Source of the DNA: Acidobacteriota bacterium
Lineage (GTDB): Bacteria; Acidobacteriota; Terriglobia; Bryobacterales; Bryobacteraceae
Reading direction: 5' to 3'
Assembly (NCBI GenBank): GCA_023436715.1
Contig: JAEZIJ010000233.1
Span: forward strand, 13,971-77,970
DNA: 64,000 nt
The translations under genes were made by a program, and so were the position numbers. How positions within the stretch are numbered: position 1 is the first letter of the stretch; every line of letters begins with the position of its first letter. Below, piece by piece: positions 58,793-64,000 of this stretch. Below the pieces are notes generated by a model that saw nothing but the letters and a program-made list of their open reading frames with translations, did not search any database and had not been told where the DNA came from.

Positions 58793-60049
58793 TCATGCCG
58801 CCACGCCCAATCGCTCTGCCGCGACTTCTGCAAACGCACGCCCATCGGACTCGATCGTCGCGGGCTTGCCAGTAAAATCCTGGAAGCGGCGGATGATCAC
58901 GTCGCAGTACTTTGACTCCAGTTCGATCAGGCGCGCATGGCGACCGGCCTTCTCGCAGGCGATTAGCGTGGAGCCCGAGCCGCCGAACGGATCGAGCACC
59001 GTATCGCGGCTCTTGCTGCTATTCCGGACGGCACGCTCTACCAATTCCACCGGTTTCATAGTCGGATGGAGGTCGTTTGCGACAGGCTTCTTCACCAGCC
59101 AGACGTCTCCCTGGTCACGGGCGCCGCACCAGAAGTGATCCGTGCCCTCTTTCCATCCGTAGAGGATCGGCTCGTACTGCCGCTGGTAGTCCGAACGCCC
59201 CATGGTGAACGTGTTCTTCGCCCAGATGACGAACGTGGACCAGTGGCCGCCACTCTCCGTGAAGGCCCGATGCAGCGTGTGGAGTTCCGACGACGACATG
59301 CAGACGTAGATCGCGCCCTTCGTCACGGTCAACAGGTTGGCGCAGACGTCGCGGAGGAACTGCTCGAAGCAGTCACCGAGATTGTCGTTGGCGATCTTGC
59401 GCTTCTTTCCGCGCAGTTTGTCCTTCATCGTCGCGCCATAGTTCACGTTGTACGGAGGGTCCGTGAAGACCATGTCCGCCAGGCCGTCGGCCAGCACCTT
59501 CTGCACAGCCTCGATCTTTGTCGCATCGCCGCACAGGAGTCGATGGTCGCCGAGCAGCCACACGTCCCCGAGAACCGTAACCGCGGTCTCCGGCGTCTCC
59601 AGAACCGCGTCGTCATCCGTGTTGCCGGCGACCTCGCCATCGGGTTCCGAGAGCAGCGCTTCCAGTTCGTCGTCGCCGAAGCCCAGCAGGTCGAGGTTGA
59701 AGTCGTCCTCGCGCAGCGCATCGAGCTCGACTCGCAGCATCTCTTCATCCCACCCAGCGTTCAAAGCTAGGCGGTTGTCCGCGATCACCAGAGCCCGGCG
59801 CTGTGACTCGCTCAGGTGATCGAGGATGATAACGGGGACCTCAGTAATCCCTAGCTTGCGTGCGGCCAGCAGGCGGGCGTGGCCGGCGATAACGACCCCG
59901 TCGCCGCCGGCGAGGATCGGGTTGGTCCAGCCGAACTCGGCGATCGACGCCGCGATCTGGGCCACCTGTTCGTCACTATGCGTGCGCGCGTTCCGGGCGT
60001 AGGGGAGCAAACGCTCCACCGGCCAGCGCACCACCTGCAGATCCGTCAT
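58793..60049 (-). CDS. ParB-domain DNA methyltransferase, DPPY type
   Basis: 418 residues from the ATG at 60049 (ATGA overlap with the preceding gene). Residues ~1-110 form a ParB/Srx-like domain (YARNARTHSDEQVAQIAASI, VIAGHARLLAARKLG). The methyltransferase part has motif IV VFTDPPYNVNYG before motif I LDPFGGSGSTLIACE, the beta-class order, with NDLHPTMKPVELVERA. DPPY fits N6-adenine methylation. It is paralogous to the gene at 60978-62477 and may shield phage DNA from restriction. Confidence 0.88.
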   Translation of the reverse strand: MTDLQVVRWPVERLLPYARNARTHSDEQVAQIAASIAEFGWTNPILAGGDGVVIAGHARLLAARKLGITEVPVIILDHLSESQRRALVIADNRLALNAGWDEEMLRVELDALREDDFNLDLLGFGDDELEALLSEPDGEVAGNTDDDAVLETPETAVTVLGDVWLLGDHRLLCGDATKIEAVQKVLADGLADMVFTDPPYNVNYGATMKDKLRGKKRKIANDNLGDCFEQFLRDVCANLLTVTKGAIYVCMSSSELHTLHRAFTESGGHWSTFVIWAKNTFTMGRSDYQRQYEPILYGWKEGTDHFWCGARDQGDVWLVKKPVANDLHPTMKPVELVERAVRNSSKSRDTVLDPFGGSGSTLIACEKAGRHARLIELESKYCDVIIRRFQDFTGKPATIESDGRAFAEVAAERLGVAA

Positions 60050-60318
60050 GCTTTGCTCGGTTGCGTCTTCTGGAACAGCCCGAGGTCGTTGTGCAGGTCC
60101 ACGATCTTGGTGATCATCGGGACCACGATGCTGACCAGCTTCTCCCAACTGAACTCGCGCGCAACATCCAGCCCGCCGTCGTAAGCAGTCCGGAGAATGT
60201 CCATCACGAGATCCAGCTTCTTTTTGCCCTGGCCGGGCAAGGGGATGACCTCCTCGACGGCTTTCACCGCCGTCAGCACGAGAGGCAGCAACTTGAGAAT
60301 GGCGAACAAAGTGTTCAT
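60046..60318 (-). CDS. Small phage protein with hydrophobic N-terminus
   Basis: 90 residues, AGGAG 8 bases before the ATG. A hydrophobic stretch (LFAILKLLPLVLTAVKAV) is followed by an amphipathic helical part (LDLVMDILRTAYDGGLDVA, SIVVPMITKIVDLHNDLG). No family recognised. It begins directly after a terminator, so it needs readthrough or its own promoter. Confidence 0.6.
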   Translation of the reverse strand: MNTLFAILKLLPLVLTAVKAVEEVIPLPGQGKKKLDLVMDILRTAYDGGLDVAREFSWEKLVSIVVPMITKIVDLHNDLGLFQKTQPSKA

Positions 60319-60332
60319 CGTTTGATCTCCTG

Positions 60333-60360
60333 AAAAAAGGGGCGGCCCGAAGACCGCCCC
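60333..60360 (-). terminator. Intrinsic terminator inside the late operon
   Basis: On the minus strand GGGGCGG-TCTTCGGG-CCGCCCC is followed by TTTTTT. The stem is 7 bp and the T run perfect. It lies 15 bases after the stop of the 185-residue protein gene. Confidence 0.85.
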
Positions 60361-60374
60361 GGCCGGAGGAAGGA

Positions 60375-60932
60375 CTACGCCGTCGATTTCGGCTGCGCCT
60401 GGTTGACCGTGTTGGCGATCGCCGTGGTCGCGGTGGTCAGCGCCTGGACGATCTGCTGGAGAGTGGCGAGCACCGGCGTCACCGTCGCGTCCACCTGCTT
60501 CGCGACAGCGGCGGCGACGGCCTGCGCATCGACGCCCACGCCGGCCGCGCTCACGTCGGTGGCGCGGTTGGCGGGAACAGCGCCCGCCGTGAGGTTCATT
60601 CCGGCGCCGCTGGCGACGGGATTCCAGAAGGAGTCGTGGGCTAGGTTGTTGAGTTCGAGGTTGCGCTTGCCGACGATGTTGGCGGTCTCGACCGCGTTCT
60701 GCAGCGCCTGGGAGGCGATCTGGTTCAGCCGCGTCTGCTCGATCAGAGACTGGCGCGCGGCCTGGATGTCCAGGTCCTGGTAGACGTCGTAGGTGCGCTT
60801 GATGTTGGTGTAAGTCACGCGCTGATTTTCGTTGTGCGTGGCGCTGCCGGTGGCATTGGCGTTCTTGAAAGACTCGTCCGTCCCGGTCTCGAACTCGCGT
60901 TCGGCCTGGTTGGGCGTGGCTACTTCGGGCAT
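60375..60932 (-). CDS. Ala/Gln/Asn-rich phage protein, probably abundant
   Basis: 185 residues with a perfect AAGGAG 9 bases upstream and a strong terminator directly downstream. ESFKNANATGSATHNENQRV, IEQTRLNQIASQALQNAVET and VGKRNLELNNLAHDSFWNPV are helical; the C-terminus is Ala/Thr/Val-rich (TATTAIANTVNQAQPKST). The signals imply high, bounded expression, as for a structural or accessory protein. No family recognised. Confidence 0.65.
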   Translation of the reverse strand: MPEVATPNQAEREFETGTDESFKNANATGSATHNENQRVTYTNIKRTYDVYQDLDIQAARQSLIEQTRLNQIASQALQNAVETANIVGKRNLELNNLAHDSFWNPVASGAGMNLTAGAVPANRATDVSAAGVGVDAQAVAAAVAKQVDATVTPVLATLQQIVQALTTATTAIANTVNQAQPKSTA

Positions 60933-60977
60933 GCTGGTTTTCTCCTTGTTCGATCGAATGGAATGAGCTGCAGATGG

Positions 60978-62477
60978 TCAGGAAGCCTTGCGGCTCCCGT
61001 AGAAGGGCGCCGGACCGTGATGCTGAATCCGGCGTGAATCACGAAGCCTGGGATTGTCGACCTGCTCTTGGGGCACGCCCCGCTCCGCGGCGACTGCCGC
61101 GATCCGCTGTTTGGTCCCGGCGAGGACGGGCGCCTCGCCCGTGAGTTCGGCGATGCGTCGCAGGATCACGTCGCAGTAGGCCGGGCTGATCTCCAGGCCG
61201 TAGCCGACGCGGCCGAGTCTATGCGCGGCGGCAATGGTTGTGCCGCTGCCGAGAAACGGATCGAAGATGATGTCGCCTTTGTCAGAAAAAGCCTTGATGA
61301 AGAACTCCGGAAGGGCGCGCGGGAACGGGGCCGAGTGCGCGCTTTGGCCGGATTCCGATTTCGCTTCGATCACATTGGAGGGCCTGGCGATACCGTCGAA
61401 CCGTCCGTCGTCATCACTGCTGCCCGGTTTGCCCGCCGCCTCGCCGCGTGCACCGGTGCCAAGGAGCCCACTGCCCGAGGCCGACTTCGGGTTGTTGGGC
61501 GAGTAGTCGAAGCAATCCTCGGACCGATGGCCCACAGCAAACGGATGGAACTTGATGGTCTCGCTGCGGCTGAAATGGGCGATGGGTTCCCAGGCATTCC
61601 TAAAGCGGTTGTTCCAGCCTCCGGGTACTCCGTTGTCCGTCTTGCGCCAGCAGAACTCATCCACGAACCGCCAGCCCCACTGGCGCACGTGGGCGATGAA
61701 GAGATCCTTGACGTACAGGTGCCGCTGCCCGTTCTCGGCGTGCTCCTTGATGTTCAGGAAGTAGGAGCCATCGGCGGTGAGTACGGATGCGATCGACGCC
61801 GCCACGTCCCAGTACCACTCCACGTAGTCGTCGGGCGCCACAGGGCGAAAGCCGCTCGAGGGATCGTACTCCCTCTGCGTGGCGTAGGGCGGCGACGTCA
61901 CCGTCACGTTCGCCTGGCCGCCGCCGAACAACTTCGCGACCGCCGCCTGGTCCCGGCAATCTCCACACAGGACCCGGTGCGGTCCGATGAGCCACAGATC
62001 CCCCGGCCGCGCTATCGCCTTGGCGGGCGGAAGCGGCACTTCTTCTTCTCCGGGCTCCGCCGAGCCCTCGTCCGGCTCCGCCATCAGCGCAGCGAGCTCC
62101 TGCTCGTTGAAACCGATCAGCCCCAGGTCGAAGCCATCTCCCTCGAGTTCCGCGAGCTCTGCGGCCAGAATCTCGTCATCCCATCCCGCGTTCAAAGCCA
62201 GGCGATTGTCGGCCAGTACGTAAGCTCGCCGTTGCGTCTCGCTGAGGTGATCGAGCACGATCACTGGCACTTCGGCCAGGCCGAGCTTGCGAGCCGCCAG
62301 CAAGCGCCCGTGTCCGGCCACGATGCCGTCGCGGGAGTCGACGAGGATCGGGTTCACAAACCCGAACTCCGCGATCGACGCCGCGATCTGCGCCACCTGG
62401 TCGGCCGAGTGCGTTCTTGCGTTCCGCGCATAGGGCACCAGGCGCTCCAGCGGCCAGAGTTCGATGCGCCGTGCCAT
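60978..62477 (-). CDS. ParB-domain DNA methyltransferase, SPPY type
   Basis: 499 residues from the ATG at 62477, chosen by alignment with the paralogue at 58793 (ARRIELWPLERLVPYARNA). ParB-like domain, then motif IV VTVTSPPYATQRE and motif I FDPFLGSGTTIAAAHRLG. SPPY is usual in N4-cytosine and some N6-adenine enzymes of the beta class. An insertion rich in Gly, Ser and Asp (residues ~340-390) is absent from the paralogue. Confidence 0.88.
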   Translation of the reverse strand: MARRIELWPLERLVPYARNARTHSADQVAQIAASIAEFGFVNPILVDSRDGIVAGHGRLLAARKLGLAEVPVIVLDHLSETQRRAYVLADNRLALNAGWDDEILAAELAELEGDGFDLGLIGFNEQELAALMAEPDEGSAEPGEEEVPLPPAKAIARPGDLWLIGPHRVLCGDCRDQAAVAKLFGGGQANVTVTSPPYATQREYDPSSGFRPVAPDDYVEWYWDVAASIASVLTADGSYFLNIKEHAENGQRHLYVKDLFIAHVRQWGWRFVDEFCWRKTDNGVPGGWNNRFRNAWEPIAHFSRSETIKFHPFAVGHRSEDCFDYSPNNPKSASGSGLLGTGARGEAAGKPGSSDDDGRFDGIARPSNVIEAKSESGQSAHSAPFPRALPEFFIKAFSDKGDIIFDPFLGSGTTIAAAHRLGRVGYGLEISPAYCDVILRRIAELTGEAPVLAGTKQRIAAVAAERGVPQEQVDNPRLRDSRRIQHHGPAPFYGSRKAS

Positions 62478-62493
62478 CGCCGGCGTCACGCGC

Positions 62494-62853
62494 TCAGCTA
62501 TTGAAGCTCGGGACCCAGACCCAGTAGGCAACGATCAACCCCTCGCCAGCGGTGTTGGCATCCACGTAGTAGTCCGACGGCCGCAACTCGCCCGCCGCCG
62601 ATTCGAGCACCAGTTCATCCGCCACTCCGCCACCGGCCCCAGTCGGCCAGAACTCCTTCACCACGCCGGCGCCGCTCGCCTTGTTCATGCCCGCTGCGCC
62701 GAGGAACACCCGTCCCGTCTCACCGATGGCGACGGCGAAGCGGATCCGGTGGGCCCGGATCGAAGTGTCGGAGGTCACCCGGACGGGGGTTCCTGGTGTG
62801 GGGGCCGCAATCTTTCCAAGTGATCGCGGTTGGAGGGAAGGAGAATCAGCCAT
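62494..62853 (-). CDS. Phage protein of unknown function
   Basis: 119 residues, beta-rich: VRVTSDTSIRAHRIRFAVAI, GRVFLGAAGMNKASGAGVVK, GLIVAYWVWVPSF. The pattern, with exposed-strand repeats and Gly-rich turns, resembles small virion or head-fibre proteins, but nothing is diagnostic. It ends 16 bases before the methyltransferase start. Confidence 0.6.
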   Translation of the reverse strand: MADSPSLQPRSLGKIAAPTPGTPVRVTSDTSIRAHRIRFAVAIGETGRVFLGAAGMNKASGAGVVKEFWPTGAGGGVADELVLESAAGELRPSDYYVDANTAGEGLIVAYWVWVPSFNS

Positions 62854-62891
62854 GGTTCTGTGGAGGCCTCAATGGAGGGAGTGACAACCGA

Positions 62892-63161
62892 CTACCGACA
62901 ACCTTTCATCGCGCGTGACGCTGGCGAAATCGTGCAACCATTCCACCCGCCGCCGCGCTGCCCAGGAAGGACCCAGGATTGCATCGCATCCCGCACTAGG
63001 TCGGCTGCATCGCCCGTCGCACCGCACGCCAGGCATCGGAATCGCTCGCCTGCGTCGTGGTAGCCAGTCTGCGGGCAGATGCCGAAGTCGAACTCGCTGA
63101 CCTCGATGTCGTCACTCAAACACTCGGCGCACATGCTCGCATCACCGTCCGATCCTGCCAT
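62892..63161 (-). CDS. Small zinc-binding protein
   Basis: 89 residues with two cysteine pairs (SMCAECLSDD and RCLACGATGDAADL), the latter typical of treble-clef or ribbon fingers; ERFRCLACG follows an acidic loop. Its start overlaps the preceding stop by 20 bases. Probably binds nucleic acid. Confidence 0.7.
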   Translation of the reverse strand: MAGSDGDASMCAECLSDDIEVSEFDFGICPQTGYHDAGERFRCLACGATGDAADLVRDAMQSWVLPGQRGGGWNGCTISPASRAMKGCR

Positions 63162-63345
63162 GGTTCGCGCAGCTCGTCGGCCGCCGCCGGGCGTCGCGCA
63201 TGCCGATGGTCTTTGCCGGGATGATCACTTCGACGAACTCGTCGCAGGGCACTCCGCCCTTGACCAGCACATGGACCATCGATCGCTGTCGCGGGATGCG
63301 AATCCTGGCCGGGAATCCGTGGCTGGTGGAAGGCTTGATCGGCAT
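63142..63345 (-). CDS. Small phage protein of unknown function
   Basis: 67 residues from the ATG at 63345; upstream the open frame reads antisense-like text, so the short form is preferred. QRSMVHVLVKGGVPCDEFVEV and VIIPAKTIGMRDARRR form a short beta-rich segment with a basic tail. No family recognised. Confidence 0.55.
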   Translation of the reverse strand: MPIKPSTSHGFPARIRIPRQRSMVHVLVKGGVPCDEFVEVIIPAKTIGMRDARRRPTSCANHGRIGR

Positions 63346-63352
63346 GCCGCTC

Positions 63353-63679
63353 TCACAGCCCCCGGTTTGCCAGGAACGTGTGCCGGCTGGCGCCCTTCCT
63401 CTTGCCCAAGCCCAAGAGCACGCCGGGCGTGACCATCGGCAGGTTGGCCAGTTCTGAAAGCTGTGCCAGGCCGGCGTGGGCCGCACGCTCGTACCCGAAA
63501 CGCGTGGTGTCCACCGACGCCTGTGCGGCGCGATGCCGGTGGTCCGAGGCGATGAACCGGATAGAGACGCCGAGCTCGACCCAGACGGCCCGTCCTTGCG
63601 CGACGAAGCGTTTGGCCCGGTTCTTCGTGGTGAACCGACAGTCGGAAACCGGATTCTCGATCCGAATGCTCTTGAGCAT
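63353..63679 (-). CDS. Small basic phage protein, first gene of the operon
   Basis: 108 residues. SDCRFTTKNRAKRFVAQGRA followed by VELGVSIRFIASDHRHRAA, and a C-terminal LGLGKRKGASRHTF. Basic, possibly nucleic-acid-binding. It is the first gene after the promoter and hairpin leader at 63725-63838. Confidence 0.6.
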   Translation of the reverse strand: MLKSIRIENPVSDCRFTTKNRAKRFVAQGRAVWVELGVSIRFIASDHRHRAAQASVDTTRFGYERAAHAGLAQLSELANLPMVTPGVLLGLGKRKGASRHTFLANRGL

Positions 63680-63724
63680 AGTTCTGGTGTCTGCCCGGGT
63701 GGGATTGCGGGTATGCCCGCAAAA

Positions 63725-63802
63725 GAGCCGAAGGCTCGTTGGGAGGGATGCGAGATTTGCGAGAGGCCCCGCGCGCCTCTGGGGGAACGCCGGGAGGCGT
63801 TC
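63725..63802 (-). promoter_or_regulatory. Leader with three successive hairpins
   Basis: Read on the minus strand: GAACGCC-TCCC-GGCGTTC (63802-63785, 7 bp), AGAGGC-GCGCGGG-GCCTCT (63780-63762, 6 bp) and GAGCC-TTC-GGCTC followed by TTTT (63737-63721, 5 bp). The first would lie at the very 5' end of the transcript, and the last looks like a weak terminator. Attenuation or antitermination is inferred. Confidence 0.55.
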
Positions 63803-63809
63803 TACTCAA

Positions 63810-63838
63810 TCTCTAACATGGCACTGTGGGAGCGTCAA
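63810..63838 (-). promoter_or_regulatory. Promoter of the rightmost minus-strand phage operon
   Basis: Minus-strand TTGACG (63838-63833), a 17-bp spacer ending TGT, and TAGAGA (63815-63810): a -35 with an extended -10. The start would be near 63803, at the first hairpin of the leader. Confidence 0.5.
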
Positions 63839-63865
63839 GGAAAAACAAATCGCTATGTCAAGCCT

Positions 63866-63906
63866 CGTTAGAAATGTCCCCATTCTTAACTCGTTAGAAC
63901 TGTCCC
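63866..63906 (+). repeat. Imperfect direct repeat CGTTAGAA(A/C)TGTCCC
   Basis: Two 15-base copies (63866-63880 and 63892-63906) differ at one position and are 26 bases apart. AT-richer than the surroundings. Such TGTCCC repeats occur at ends of some insertion sequences and as operators; neither can be proved here. Confidence 0.4.
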
Positions 63907-64000
63907 TTTTCCAGTTCCTTGCTTTTCTGTTCTTGGGGCTTCCGTCGTAGCGGAGCCCTGGGCCCCCCCCGGGGGCGCGCAGAGGGGGGAGCCGGGGGGG
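63907..64000. other. Contig-end sequence, homopolymer-rich
   Basis: From about 63959 the text is runs of C and G (nine C, then seven G at the end), unlike the rest. Probably low-quality sequence at the end of an assembly. No gene called. Confidence 0.5.

Larger units (their letters stand above)
30674..64000. mobile_element. Lambda-like prophage, right end outside window
   Basis: The element begins at the tRNA-Ala half site and contains integrase, replication genes and a complete head and tail-tube gene order in the lambda arrangement (terminase to tape measure). Almost all genes are on the minus strand with overlapping start and stop codons. Cargo includes an ietAS defence pair, a DUF6883-DUF4926 pair and a DUF3489 group. 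Tail-tip, repressor and clear lysis genes are not seen, and the UvrD and SNF2 helicase genes are damaged, so it may be cryptic. Confidence 0.88.

Noticed and set aside
60375..60932. R-body (Reb-type) protein
   Set aside because: The Ala/Thr/Asn-rich, helical text is only superficially similar; the conserved Reb core is not present.
61068..62504. 478-codon open frame on the plus strand
   Set aside because: Antisense to the SPPY methyltransferase, whose motifs are unambiguous.
1..64000. CRISPR arrays and rRNA genes
   Set aside because: I looked for regularly spaced direct repeats and for rRNA-like text and found none.

Overview
The window looks like an Acidobacteriota chromosome of the Bryobacterales/Solibacter type. 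The evidence is a TIGR03437 C-terminal domain protein, a giant SBBP-repeat protein, and two PadR-linked FtsX/MacB-type permeases of the duplicated orphan kind (ADOP) typical of that phylum. The DNA is GC-rich and tightly packed. The last ~40 bases are homopolymer-rich and look like a contig end.

Host part (1 to ~30,670). Two overlapping beta-propeller surface-protein genes (1-5526, minus) are followed by a scar of a broken IS630 transposase and a headless-to-tail integrase relic (5831-6704) beside tRNA-Gln. Next come a two-domain glycosyltransferase (minus), tadA and fabI (plus), a gliding-type ABC exporter operon (GldA/GldF/GldG-like plus DUF4340, 10203-14665), NAD salvage genes pncB-pncA, an intact padR-ADOP pair with a perfect 13-bp inverted repeat at its promoter, and a polysaccharide deacetylase. 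A minus-strand mlaE-mlaF-mlaD-hpnK operon follows, then a P1 peptidase, a bacteriohemerythrin, and a second ADOP permease. The padR partner of this second ADOP has been cut in two by an IS630 element. A MntA-HepT toxin-antitoxin pair closes the host part.

Prophage part (30,674 to beyond 64,000). A 3' half of tRNA-Ala(GGC) at 30674-30720 marks the left attachment site. Just inside are an AAA ATPase plus subtilase pair (ietAS defence module) and the tyrosine integrase. On the minus strand follows a replication block: UvrD helicase split by a C-tract frameshift, AEP-type primase, VRR-NUC nuclease, small genes, and the C-terminal half of an SNF2 helicase. A lambda-like morphogenesis block is read from right to left: Nu1, A, W, B, C, D, E, head-tail genes, U, V, G/GT with a CCCAAAC slippery site, H, a peptidoglycan hydrolase and one distal tail gene. 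The rest of the tail tip is missing, and one deletion could explain both this and the headless SNF2 helicase. Upstream of the terminase lie two paralogous ParB-methyltransferase fusions and small genes, driven by a promoter at 63810-63838 with a leader of three hairpins.

Two plus-strand islets break the minus-strand phage operon: a DUF6883-DUF4926 pair (46641-47218) and a three-gene DUF3489 group with its own terminator (57303-58424). The phage repressor, lysis cassette and right attachment site are not visible and should lie to the right of the window.
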